From Saccharomycopsis fibuligera x Saccharomycopsis cf. fibuligera (Eukaryota > Ascomycota > Saccharomycetes > Ascoideales > Saccharomycopsidaceae): a DNA stretch of 64,000 nucleotides. A program made the translations under genes and the position numbers. Below, piece after piece: positions 43,475-52,731 of the stretch (position 1 is its first letter; the number at the start of each line of letters is the position of its first letter). The notes under the pieces are model-generated. The model worked only from the letters and a program-made list of their open reading frames with translations, was not told the origin of the DNA and searched no databases. The stretch lies in assembly GCA_001936135.1 (NCBI GenBank), contig CP012820.1:1798001-1862000 (forward strand), written 5' to 3'.

Positions 43475-43787
43475 GATGTGCTAGTTTGTTTCTAGGTCCC
43501 TATTTTATTATACAGTCCACAGTATTCACACGATATCAATTACTCGTCCGCTCTTTCACTCCACCGCATTTTTCAGCCAAATCAAAAAAAGTGATAAATT
43601 TTTTTGTTCTCTTTTCGTGATGTGAACTATCTACTAGGGATACCCGGCTTTGAGCACCGAGGTATGCCGCCAGAGCGGAATTTAAACATGGACGCGTTCG
43701 TTGCAACATCGCTGGCGATGACGATGACAAGGAGCAGCCAGGATATATATAGAGAGAGGAAGACAGCATTAGACGCCGACCACAACC
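43475..43787. promoter_or_regulatory. Divergent promoter region RSM7 / PSY4
   Basis: About 310 bp between the RSM7 start and the candidate first exon of PSY4. A TATATATAG element at 43743-43751 lies about 40 bp before the ATG at 43788 and suits PSY4 transcription. Confidence 0.45.
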
Positions 43788-45280
43788 ATGGAAGACTACC
43801 ATATCAACTACCAGGAGTGTGCGTACTTTGCCTGTTTCTCAATTGGCTTTTTTTTTCTGTATATTGGTTCCTGAACCGTCCACCTTCCAGATTCGATTGA
43901 ATAGAATCACTAACAACTCAGCTAGATAACGAGGCAATAGAAAAGATACTAGCCGACAAGACCTATAATCCAGAGCATCATAGCCAACTTCCCTGGCATA
44001 GGCTTCGTGGCTACATCATCAGACGAATATTCGATATTTTAAAGACTGAGTTCTCTCAGCCCATTCATTCATTCCGTATCCGCAATCCGTTTCTTTCGTC
44101 ATCAGTGGGCGCTATCAACAGCAGCAGTAGTAGTGGTAATGGCCATAACGGTGATGGCAAACCACAGAGCAGCCAACTGGAAACAGTAGCGCAAATGGCC
44201 ACTCGTTTGGGGCAACATTTGGAAGCACAGTTTCCCAAATCCCCTCCTTTTACAATTTACCGATTAGCAGAGCTATTGAGCGCCCCATTACGGTACTGCA
44301 AGGATACTGAACCGCATAAATGGCAAGTGGCGTTGGAACTGGTCATTTGGGTGCAGTCGGCAGTAAATGAGTTTCCTCCTGTAGTTGCGATGGGCGATTA
44401 TGGAGATGACGCTGGTAGTGATAATGGGAATGAGATTGTAGCTAAAGACGGTGATAATGATGAAAAAAATGGAGTTTACAATACCAGGCGCCATAACAAT
44501 GGTATAAATTATAGTGCTGCAAAAGGTGAAAACAACAGCAGTGACGGCGCTGTCCCACAGACAATTGAAATGGAAGAAATTTCTTGGATCACTGAAGAAC
44601 ATCTTCGCCAAATCGAGCTAGACCGGCGCCATGAGCTTGAAGAAGATGAACAAGAGCATTTTGAGGATCTCAAAAGTGAGAATGCTGTTGAGCATGGGCA
44701 AAATACCGACGCTGATTCCTTAACAGCTCAAACAGTTGCTGGTGCTGATGTTTATGGCAGCGGTAATGAAACAGTTGAAGATAGCGCCGTCGATATAGAA
44801 GGGGAACCACCACTGGCACATGCAAAAGAGGGCAGTAGTAAAGAAACGAGCGTCCCGACTTCTAACAGCACAAATAGTACAGGCAAGCGAGATCTAGGCG
44901 CAGTTCAGGGAACTAACCCTGATGGCACGGCTCGCAGCGAAAATGAAATAAATGAGCAGAAGCCAGCACCACCAAGCAGCGATGATCAGACACTAGTATC
45001 CCAGGAGCTTGGGCATAGTGGTGCACAGCATGAACGTAGTGGAGCATATGATAATGCCAACGTGAGCGCCTATGAGAAGCTGGAGACACAAGACAGGAAA
45101 AACAGTAGCTACGATGATGAGTTACAGATACACGAGCTACAAAAATTGGGACAACAAGACAGTAACAAAGAGGTAGACGCAGATACGAATGGCAGTGAAG
45201 AGAGACAGCAAGAAGATGATGAAGAAACGATGGCGAATAGGTCGGTGGAGGATGTTGATATGGTTGATCTGACAGATTAG
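43788..45280 (+). CDS. PSY4: Protein phosphatase 4 regulatory subunit Psy4 (PPP4R2 family), first exon uncertain
   Basis: The main exon, 43922-45280, is open for 452 codons. Its start shows LPWHRLRGYIIRRIFDILKTEF, matching the W-x-x-F/L-K/R-x-Y helix of PPP4R2, followed by PPFTIYRLAELLSAPLRYC, the PFTIQRLCELL hallmark of the family. The rest is acidic, Asn/Asp/Glu-rich tail, usual for the family. Psy4 targets the Pph3 phosphatase to gamma-H2AX and other checkpoint substrates. The exon begins after CACTAAC (43908-43914) and CAG (to 43921) and has no ATG near its start, so a short first exon is expected. The attractive ATG at 43788 (MEDYHINYQ) lies two bases out of phase with the donor-like GTGTGC at 43817. 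The in-phase frame would instead start at an ATG further upstream. The N-terminus is therefore unresolved. Confidence 0.78.
43817..43921 (+). other. Probable intron of PSY4, donor uncertain
   Basis: The branch-like CACTAAC at 43908-43914 and acceptor CAG ending at 43921 are good. Donor candidates GTGTGC (43817), GTGCGT (43819) and GTACTT (43823) are all weak. Only the frame that reads through 43604-43816 joins in phase. Confidence 0.5.
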
Positions 45281-45891
45281 AGCTCCAATGCCACATCAAG
45301 CCCGTTTGCCCTCAGGATCTGCGCACGAACTATTTTCCAGAAAAAGAGACAATTGTCGTCTCGTTTGTATAGTAATAATTTGAGCATTGAAATATTGAAA
45401 GCGCATGGCACGCCAGAAGCTGCCTTCCAGTGCTCTGAGGACCAGCAGCGCCTGTCCACTTACATATAACTTGCAAGTATATAAGGCTTAAGTTGTTGTT
45501 GTTGTTGTTGTTTTTGGCAAATCTAGACGCCAAAGCTTCCCACATAAGAGAGCACAATGCGTCATGCCATTTGTTTCATCCACGTAGTCCTGCCGAGGTA
45601 GATTTTGCCTTCACGCAAGAGCTGGCGGTATAAAGCTTCTTACATGAGCACGCGGTGCTAGTTTTGATCTCATGCTGTTCTGCAGGCAGTGCGGCCTGCC
45701 CGGCCTTTTGATACTTCAGGGCAAAAGAAAAGAAAGAGAAAACAGTGCTATTAAAGTAATTACTAATATTTACAACAATTTTATATACTTTTTTGAAGAA
45801 AAGCGAAGGGGAGTAGTAGCAGTAAACACATCATGGCGAGCCAGAGCAGCCAAGAGGACGGCGATGCTGGAGCACACCGCTAGACAGGCGC
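45281..45891. other. Convergent intergenic region at the edge of the GC-rich block
   Basis: Lies between PSY4 (+) and APE2 (-). A short (TTG)n tract sits at 45492-45514. No gene is seen. Base composition rises from AT-rich to GC-rich at about 45.83 kb. Confidence 0.5.
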
Positions 45892-48561
45892 TCATTGGTA
45901 GCCGTTCTCCTTCAACCATTCGGTAACCTTTTCGCCGTCACGTTGCAACCAGCCGTACTTGCTCTCCAAGGTATCCAAGGCCTGTTCCAAATTCTTGTCG
46001 AACCCGGTCAATTCCTTGCCCTTGAAGAACTCGCCAATTTCCTCTCTTGCCCCCTTGACCAAGTAGCCGGAGGTGGACAAGACCACAATGTTACCGAGCA
46101 TGTTCAAGGATGGAGGGTATCTTTCCACCAAAAGGCTCCAGTTTGCTTTAAGCCACTTCCACAAGGCAAACACACCGGCCTTGTGGGTGCGGAGGCCTTG
46201 CAATGGGATGTAAATGTCCTGCGGCTTGACGGTGTTGGTGTCTAGGGCGAGCTCCAAAGTTCTAGCAACGAGCTTTTCGTCCTTGAAGACACCCAAGCTG
46301 CGCAACGCTAGGAGCTTTTCGTCCAAGGAGCTTGGGTTGTGGTAAATGTTCAAGATTTGGTCGTACTCCTTTTCGCCGCCATCGCGGGCCACGGCGCTAA
46401 AGATTGATGCCTTGATGTTTGGGTTGATGGCTTGAGTATCGCCACTCACAAACTTGTCGAACTTCGACTTGATGTCGCTCTTGACGATCGGATCGTTGCT
46501 GGAAACTGCCGCGGCAAACAAGGTGGCCTTCAATCTCTGGTCCAAGATGGCTTCGCTGGAAGCAAACTCCCAGCCGAGAGACCTGATCTTGTTGCTGATA
46601 AGCTTGCGGGTGAGCTTCTTGAGGGCTTCGTCGGCAGCGTCAGACTGGAACTTCCAAACGGCACGCAACTCACCAAGGCTCCCCAAGATGCTGTCCCAGA
46701 CGATATAGTCGTTTTCGTTGGTCCAGTTGGAGATCAAGTTGAGGAAATTGGTGGAAGAGTGGTACCCGCTGACGGCTAGCGAGAAAGCGTCGTCAACCAA
46801 GTGGGTTCTATCCTGAACGGAGAGCAAGCCCTTGTTGCCGGCTTCGCCCAACTTGGACCATCTTTCTGGGGTGTACAAAGTTCTGTAGAAGCCGTAGGCG
46901 TCGGCGTTGATCTTGTAGAAGGACGGGTCCTGGACGGTGACGGTGCGCTCTCTGGTTTCCAAACGCAACTCGTGGTCAACAACACCCTTGCCGGTTTTCA
47001 AGTTGAGGAAAACCGGGTACAAGGTTTTGTCTTCTTCGGGTTTGACGTCGCCGGTGGACAAGAATCTGTTTTGCTTCAAGGTGATCTCGTTGCCGTTTTC
47101 GGTGACGGAAATGACGGGATAGCCGACGTTCTTGGTCCAGATGTCCATGACTTTCAACACGTCTTTGCCGCTGGCCTCGGACAAGGCAGCCCACAAGTCG
47201 GAAGTTTCTGCGTTGCCGAACTTGTGTTTCTTCAAGTAGTTGGAGACGCCCTTGAGGAAGGTGTCCTTGCCGAGCCAGTGGGCAATCATTCTGAGCAAGG
47301 AGGAGCCCTTGGAGTAGGAGATGGCGTCGAAGATCTGGTTGATCTCGGCGGCCTTCTTGACCGGGACCTCGATCGGGTGGGAGGATCTGAGGCCGTCCAA
47401 GCGGAAGGCGCTGGACAAGGTATCGGCTTCGAAGTTCTGGAAGATGAAGGACTCGTCGCCGTGGTTCTCGGACTCGAAGACCATGTACGAGCAGTAGGTG
47501 GCGTAGGACTCGTTGAGCCACAAGTCGTTCCACCACTTCATGGTGACCAAGTTGCCGAACCACTGGTGGGCCAACTCGTGCTGCACGACCTCGGAGACCC
47601 TCAACTTTCTGGCTAGCGAGGCGGTGTTCTCGTCGATGAGCAAGTCGACGGTGCGGTAGGTGATCAAGGACAAGTTTTCCATGGCGCCCGCGGAGAAGTC
47701 GTGGATGGCGACCATGTTCATGTGAGGCAAGTAGTACTCGATGTCGAAGGCGCTGGCAAAGAACTTGAGGGTCTTTGCGGCAAGGGCGGCCGAGAAGCGG
47801 CCCTGCTGCTCGAGGCCAGGGGTGGTGTAGACCCTGACGGGGATCTTGTAGTCGTTGTTCTCGACGTAGCGCAAGTCGCCGACGATGAAGGCGACGAGGT
47901 AGGTGGACAACTTGGGGGTCGGGTGGAAGGTGACGGCCTTCTTCTTGCCGCCCTGGACCAACTGCTCGTCCTTGGGCAACATGTTGGCCAAGGTGGTGAG
48001 CCCTGTGTCGGCGACCAAGGTGACCTCGAAGACGGACTTGAGCAAGGGCTCGTCGAAGCAGGGGAACGCGCGGCGCGCGTCGGTGGCCTCGAACTGGGTC
48101 GTGGCCAAGTACCGTGTGTTGCCGCTGTCGTCCTTGTACGAGGAGCGGTAGAAGCCGGCCATCTGATCGTTCAAGACGCCGACGTAGTCGATTTCGATGG
48201 TGGCGCGGGAGCCCTGCTGGAGCTTCTCGGCGCTGCCGAACTTGACCTCCTGTCTCTTCTCGTCGTGCGCGGTGCTGGACACGGGGGCGCCGTTGATCCT
48301 GGCGGCCTTGATGTCGATTTCGAGGACGTTCAACGTGACGGAGTCGGAGGTCTCCCGGACGTCCAAGTCGATTTTGACGGCGCCCTTGAAGGTGAAGCTG
48401 GCAAAGTCGGGCTCGAGGGTGACGTAGTACTTGTCGGGGTAGACGTTGGTCGGGAGGATCTCGCGGCCGGCGCTGCGCTGTTAGTAGGCGAGGGCGAGGG
48501 CGAATACAAAGAAAAGACAAAGTCAGAGACGGACATACCTGGAGGAGGCGACAGAGGACAT
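45892..48561 (-). CDS. APE2: M1 zinc aminopeptidase (Ape2/Aap1 type), spliced
   Basis: Exons 48539-48561 and 45892-48472 give 867 residues from the near ATG, starting MSSVASSSAGREILPTNVYP like the N-terminus of M1 peptidases. The exopeptidase motif GAMEN is at 270-274 and the zinc site HELAH at 306-310 with Glu329 exactly 18 residues on. The proline-rich DARRAFPCFDEP segment and the C-terminal ERAP1-like domain are complete, ending WLKENGYQ. It removes N-terminal residues from peptides. Oddly, GAMEN is followed by LSLITYR instead of the near-universal WGLVTYR, and LNEGFATW is LNESYATY. The upstream frame is open to an ATG at 48921, adding 120 residues that begin like a mitochondrial presequence, so two forms are possible. 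No CTG codon occurs in the long exon. Confidence 0.93.
48473..48538 (-). other. Spliceosomal intron of APE2 (66 bp)
   Basis: GTATGT starts at 48538, TACTAAC is at 48486-48480 and the acceptor GCAG ends at 48473. A nearer AG directly after TACTAAC would put the reading frame out, so the second AG is used. The very short branch-to-acceptor distance (7 nt) is notable. Confidence 0.9.
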
Positions 48562-49606
48562 GGTGGAAGCTGAGCGCAGATGGAGTGCGGGATACAGGAA
48601 CGGGGAGCGATGTGCGCGGACTGGTCTGAGCCTTGCTGTCTGGGAGGCGATGGAAAGCGGGCGCTGGACTTGGTGCTGGCGCTGGCGCTGGTTCTGGTGC
48701 TGGTGCTGGTGCTGGTGCTGGCGGCGCTGGTGGTCTGGGGAAGGGGACACGCCGGTATAAGTAGGAGCGGAAGCAGAGGAAGAAGCGAGACTAAGACAAG
48801 AGGAAGCGGCGGCGTGGAGGGAGCACGAAAATGCGGCGGCGCCGGAGCGCGTGCCGGAGCGCGTGCCGGACGCGGAGAGAACGCGGGTCAGGTGAGCTGC
48901 GCGGGCAGCTTTGGCGAGCATCTTGGGAGAGACGAGGACGAGGACGACGAGGACGGCGAGGACGGCGACGAGGGAGGGCGAGCGGGTTGCTGCTGTTTGC
49001 TGCTGTTTGCTGTCTGCTGCTGCTGCTGGCTCGAGGCTCGGGGCGGGCGTGTGTTGTGGGCGTGCGGTTGCGCTGTGGTGTTGCACTGTGGTGGGTGGCG
49101 AGCTACTGTTGTGAGTTGTGTGGGCGACTTTCGATTTTCAAATTTTTGTTTTCGCGGGACTCCAGCGCAGTCGTCCACTCTTTGCTTGCCACCGCACGCC
49201 ACCGCTCGCCACCGGCGCCACCGGCGCCTCCCGTCGCAGTCGGACCCGGCCCCCTGGTACACGCCCACCGTCTGTGTCCGCTTGTGTCCCTCCCGCCAGC
49301 GCCGCGTGGGCAGGCGGCGCTGTCTCGCTGAGCGTCTCTCTGAGCGTCTCTCTGAGCGTCTCGCTGAGCGTCTCGCTGAGCACCCTCGCGCGCCACCCTT
49401 ACACCGCCCCGCTACAGCGGCCCGCTACAGCGGCCCGCTACAGCGGCCGCCTGCCAGCCTTACGCTCAACTGCCTACGCCAGGGGAACTACCCACGCCAG
49501 TGGAACTGCCCGCGCCCTCGCCACAGAGGGGCGCCACGTCGTATTCTGTCGTACACACTCGTACACACTCCTACAAGCACTGCTCCGTCCTGCCCGCTGC
49601 GGCACC
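48562..49606. other. GC-rich region upstream of APE2 with satellites
   Basis: It contains the possible 120-codon APE2 extension (48562-48921), a (CTGGTG)-type repeat at about 48670-48735, five 12-bp units TCTCGCTGAGCG-like at 49322-49380 and three roughly 14-bp CCGCTACAGCGG units at 49408-49448, each of which is a small palindrome. No separate gene is supported. The long open frames on the plus strand reflect base composition. Confidence 0.5.
49322..49380. repeat. 12-bp minisatellite, five units
   Basis: Units of the form TCTCGCTGAGCG / TCTCTCTGAGCG run head to tail between RRP45 and APE2. They lie in the non-coding GC-rich spacer. Confidence 0.85.
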
Positions 49607-50485
49607 CTAGCGCCTCAACGCGCTCTTTATCTTGTCGCTCAACTCCTCCACAATCAAGCACGCCTTGCTCACGCACTCCATCACCACGACCGCGTCCACA
49701 AACATCCCTCCGCTCTTCTGCACCTGGCACACCTCCCTGTTGCGGTTCACCGTCACCGTGAGCTGCCCTTTCCTGAGCGTCTCCTCCTTCATCGTCGCGT
49801 CCACCACCGCGAACTCGCCGCTGCCGCCGCCGGCGTCGCCGCCGGCGTCGCCCTTCACGTTCTCCTCGGGGCCCCTCGTGCTGAAAAACGAGAACGTGAC
49901 GCACAACGGCACATGCAACACCGACAACCCCACCGGCTCTCGCTCGCTCACGGGATGCACCACGACCTGTTCTCCCTGGACGCTCACCTCGGGCCTCTTG
50001 AAGTGCTGTAGCGCCGTCATCACCGCGACGCAGCTCGCGTCAATGAACCCGCCGTCAAAGTCCAAGAAGTGCACGTCGGCCCGGATATGCCAGCACTTTT
50101 CCCCGGCCACCACGCACAAGGCCTCGAGGTCCAACGCCCCCAGTCTTCTGACCGCCTTCTCGACGAGCCTCGTCACCAGCACCTCGTCGCCGCCGCCGCT
50201 GCCGCCGTGCTCGAAAAACGCCCCTGCAATCGGCCCCATCTCCGTGGCAATGGTGAAGATCCCCTCAAACGGCCGGTCCTCGTACGGCCTGCTGATCTGC
50301 CCGCTGACCCGCACGGCCACCCTCGTCCTTCCAAGCCGGACCTCGACGTATCCTGGCTGCTGTCCCAACGTGATCGCCACGTCGCGGAACTCGCCCATTG
50401 CTCTGCCGTCCTCGCGGATGCCCTGTTCGAGCGACGCTAGGAGGAACTCCTCCTCGTTGTTCGATAGATTGAGGCCCCTTACCAT
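49607..50485 (-). CDS. RRP45: Exosome core subunit Rrp45 (RNase PH family)
   Basis: A 292-residue protein with the ATG at 50483-50485. The N-terminus LSNNEEEFLLASLEQGIREDGR and EVRLGRTRVAVRVSGQISRP are typical of the PH-ring subunits. ALCVVAGEKCWHIRADVHFLDFDGGFIDASC and the later PVSEREPVGLSVLHVPLCVTFSFF are specific to Rrp45/EXOSC9. It is part of the six-subunit ring of the nuclear and cytoplasmic RNA exosome, with no catalytic residues expected. Two codons are CTG (plus-strand positions 50141-50143 and 50177-50179). The first falls in VRR-x-GALDLEALC, where relatives have Ser, which supports CUG being read as Ser. Its leader carries a (TTGG)n tract 30 bp upstream. Confidence 0.94.
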   Translation of the reverse strand: MVRGLNLSNNEEEFLLASLEQGIREDGRAMGEFRDVAITLGQQPGYVEVRLGRTRVAVRVSGQISRPYEDRPFEGIFTIATEMGPIAGAFFEHGGSGGGDEVLVTRLVEKAVRRLGALDLEALCVVAGEKCWHIRADVHFLDFDGGFIDASCVAVMTALQHFKRPEVSVQGEQVVVHPVSEREPVGLSVLHVPLCVTFSFFSTRGPEENVKGDAGGDAGGGSGEFAVVDATMKEETLRKGQLTVTVNRNREVCQVQKSGGMFVDAVVVMECVSKACLIVEELSDKIKSALRR

Positions 50486-51140
50486 TTCCTGTTACTGCTG
50501 TGCGGATGGCGCTGTGGTTGGTTGGTTGGTTGGTTGGTTGGTTGGTTGGTTGGCTGTTTGTTGGCTGTTTGTTGGCTGTTTGTTGGGTAGCGTACTTCTG
50601 GCAGCGCCAATGGTCTCTGTCCTGTGAAATTACCGTACCAAAAAGCAGAAGTCCAGCAGACACAGCGTATCAAAATGACCTCTTTACTTCCTTCTCTCTC
50701 TTCACGACTAGCATGCAATGTTCTGAAAAAAAAAAAAAATAAAAAAAAAAATTTAAACTCGCAGTCAGAAAAGTGTTACCCGGCGGTCCCTCCCGCCTTT
50801 TGGTTTACAGCACAAATTACTGCCGTCGCCGTCGCCATCGGTCGGTATTATTTGGCTGCCAATCCTGCTACCGCTACCGCTTCTGCTTCTGCTTCTGCTA
50901 CTGCTACTGCTACTGCTACTGCTTCTGCTTCTGCTACTGCTAGTGGTACTACTCGCTACACCCCCACCGCCAGAAGCCGCACAATTGCCAGGTATCCGTT
51001 CAGAACAGCCCCAGGTCAAGGATACTCCATACACACTTGTCTTCTTCTTCTGACCGCCTGGAAGCCCAACTGCCAATAATCCTTTTTCACATCTCGTCTG
51101 GCCTTCGCTTTTGACCCGTTGCCGTTTACAGCTGCCGCAA
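50486..51140. promoter_or_regulatory. Divergent promoter region RRP45 / stomatin-like gene
   Basis: It holds the (TTGG)n tract, an A-rich block (50726-50751) and a (GCTACT/GCTTCT)n tract at about 50867-50942. No factor site can be assigned. Confidence 0.5.
50516..50588. repeat. (TTGG)n and TTTGTTGGCTG minisatellite in the RRP45 leader
   Basis: About nine TTGG units are followed by three units of an 11-bp TGTTTGTTGGC repeat, starting some 30 bp upstream of the RRP45 ATG. In the transcript this reads as CCAA/CAAACAG, an unstructured C/A-rich leader. Confidence 0.9.
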
Positions 51141-52301
51141 ATGTTGTCGAGGAACACCAGACCCAGCGGCGTGGTGGCCGCTGTTGCCAGAGCCAAAACT
51201 GCCGCCGGCGGCGCTGCCGGCGCCGCCGCCGCCGTCAGGCTCAGCAGCACCGCTGTGCGCCCCAGTAATAAAAACACAGTCAAAGTCTCCGGGACTCCCG
51301 CCAGTGTCGCTGTAGCCAGCAGCGGCACTCGCGCCTACACCACCACCGCCGCCGCCGCCGCCGCCAGCAACCTCACGTTCTTCCAGAAGAAGTCCCTCCC
51401 AACCAACACCGTTGTCCGCTTCGTTCCCCAGCAGACCGCCTGGGTGGTCGAGCGCATGGGCAAGTTCCACCGCATCCTCCCTCCGGGGCTCGCGGTCCTC
51501 TTTCCGCTCATCGACAAGATCCAGTACGTCCAGTCGCTCAAGGAAAACGCTATCGAGATCCCGTCGCAAAGCGCCATCACCAGCGACAACGTCACTTTGG
51601 AAATGGACGGCGTGCTCTACATCAAGGTGGTCGACGCCTACAAAGCAAGCTACGGGGTCGAGAATGCAGAATATGCCATCTCCCAGTTGGCGCAGACCAC
51701 AATGCGTTCCGAAATCGGCCAGTTGACGTTGGACCACGTCCTCAAAGAGCGCCAGAACTTGAACAGCAACATCACCAGAGCCATCAACGAGGCCGCCGAA
51801 AGCTGGGGCATCCAGTGCCTCAGATACGAGATCCGCGACATCCACCCTCCGGCAAACGTGCTCGAGGCAATGCACAGACAAGTCAGTGCCGAGCGGAGCA
51901 AAAGAGCAGAGATTTTGGAGTCTGAGGGGCAGAGACAGAGCGACATCAACATAGCCGAGGGCCAGAAGCAGAGCACTGTGTTGGCCTCCGAGGGTAAGCA
52001 GCAAGAAATCGCCAACCAGGCCGCCGGTGAGGCTCAGGCCATCTTGACGAGAGCCAGGGCCGAGGCCGAGGGAATCAAGTTGGTTGCAAAGGCCATAAAC
52101 GAGACTCCTGGAGGCAAGGATGCTGTGGCGTTACAGGTGGCGGAGAAGTACGTTGATGCGTTTGGCAAGTTGGCCAAGGAGAGCAACACTGTGGTTATTC
52201 CTGCAGAATTGGGTAACGTTGGGAGTTGGATCAGCGGCGGAATGAGTATTTATGAGCAGTTGCAAGGAAAGGTGGGGAGCGCCGCTATCAAGAAGGACTG
52301 A
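51141..52301 (+). CDS. Mitochondrial stomatin-like protein 2 (SLP-2 / STOML2 type)
   Basis: A 386-residue protein. The start is taken at the ATG at 51141, because the frame above it begins only with a TTG. An Ala/Arg/Ser-rich presequence of about 85 residues precedes the SPFH/band 7 domain. This includes VRFVPQQTAWVVERMGKFHRIL, then GLAVLFPLIDKIQYVQSLKE, then SQSAITSDNVTLEMDGVLYIKV, the oligomerisation segment AQTTMRSEIGQLTLDHVLKERQNLN, and GIQCLRYEIRDIHPPANV. An Ala/Glu/Arg-rich coiled coil and the conserved C-terminus with VIPAELGNVGSWI follow. SLP-2 forms rings in the inner membrane that organise cardiolipin and prohibitin domains and respiratory complexes. The gene is absent from S. cerevisiae as far as I recall, so its presence separates this yeast from that group. 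Confidence 0.93.
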   Translation: MLSRNTRPSGVVAAVARAKTAAGGAAGAAAAVRLSSTAVRPSNKNTVKVSGTPASVAVASSGTRAYTTTAAAAAASNLTFFQKKSLPTNTVVRFVPQQTAWVVERMGKFHRILPPGLAVLFPLIDKIQYVQSLKENAIEIPSQSAITSDNVTLEMDGVLYIKVVDAYKASYGVENAEYAISQLAQTTMRSEIGQLTLDHVLKERQNLNSNITRAINEAAESWGIQCLRYEIRDIHPPANVLEAMHRQVSAERSKRAEILESEGQRQSDINIAEGQKQSTVLASEGKQQEIANQAAGEAQAILTRARAEAEGIKLVAKAINETPGGKDAVALQVAEKYVDAFGKLAKESNTVVIPAELGNVGSWISGGMSIYEQLQGKVGSAAIKKD

Positions 52302-52506
52302 AGTTTTGCTGTAGAGGCAGCTGTTGCTGTCTTTCAGCTACCAGCAGTCTCACACACACTCTCTCTCCCCTGTCTCGTCAACTCCATCTTGCCGCATGTG
52401 TCACATCGATTTGGACCACCCTGTTTATGCTTGCCTTGCCTTGCCACAGTTGCATCGGTTTCCTCATTTTTAGTTTTCTTTTGTTTTCTATTATCTTCTC
52501 TTTTTC

Positions 52507-52537
<31 letters not shown>

Positions 52538-52731
52538 TACATAGTGCGCAAACCGACCAGAACCAGTAACAGCGAATTAGAAAAGGAAACTATTGCATTG
52601 TGCTATATTGTATTGTATCGTATTTACGGGTACAGCTAGCGTAGTGCCTGGCAAACTCGCTACACTCATCCAGGCCTGCTCGTTCTAGAAACGTCAGCAG
52701 AACGAACCGCGTTCTTATATTATCATCCAGC
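52302..52731. other. Convergent 3' region with A run
   Basis: A 430-bp gap between the stomatin-like gene (+) and RNH202 (-). It contains an uninterrupted run of about 29 A at 52507-52535. No gene is seen. Confidence 0.6.

Noticed and set aside
45895-48573. Long plus-strand open frames opposite APE2 (up to 290 codons) and a 514-codon second minus-strand frame at 46976-48520
   Set aside because: They overlap a clear M1 aminopeptidase. Their openness follows from the skewed codon use of a GC-rich gene. They are Arg- or Gly/Val-rich with no domain.
48580-50627. Plus-strand frames of 393, 297 and 331 codons between APE2 and the stomatin-like gene
   Set aside because: Antisense to RRP45 and GC-rich satellites, with low-complexity Arg/Ser/Pro composition and no family motifs.
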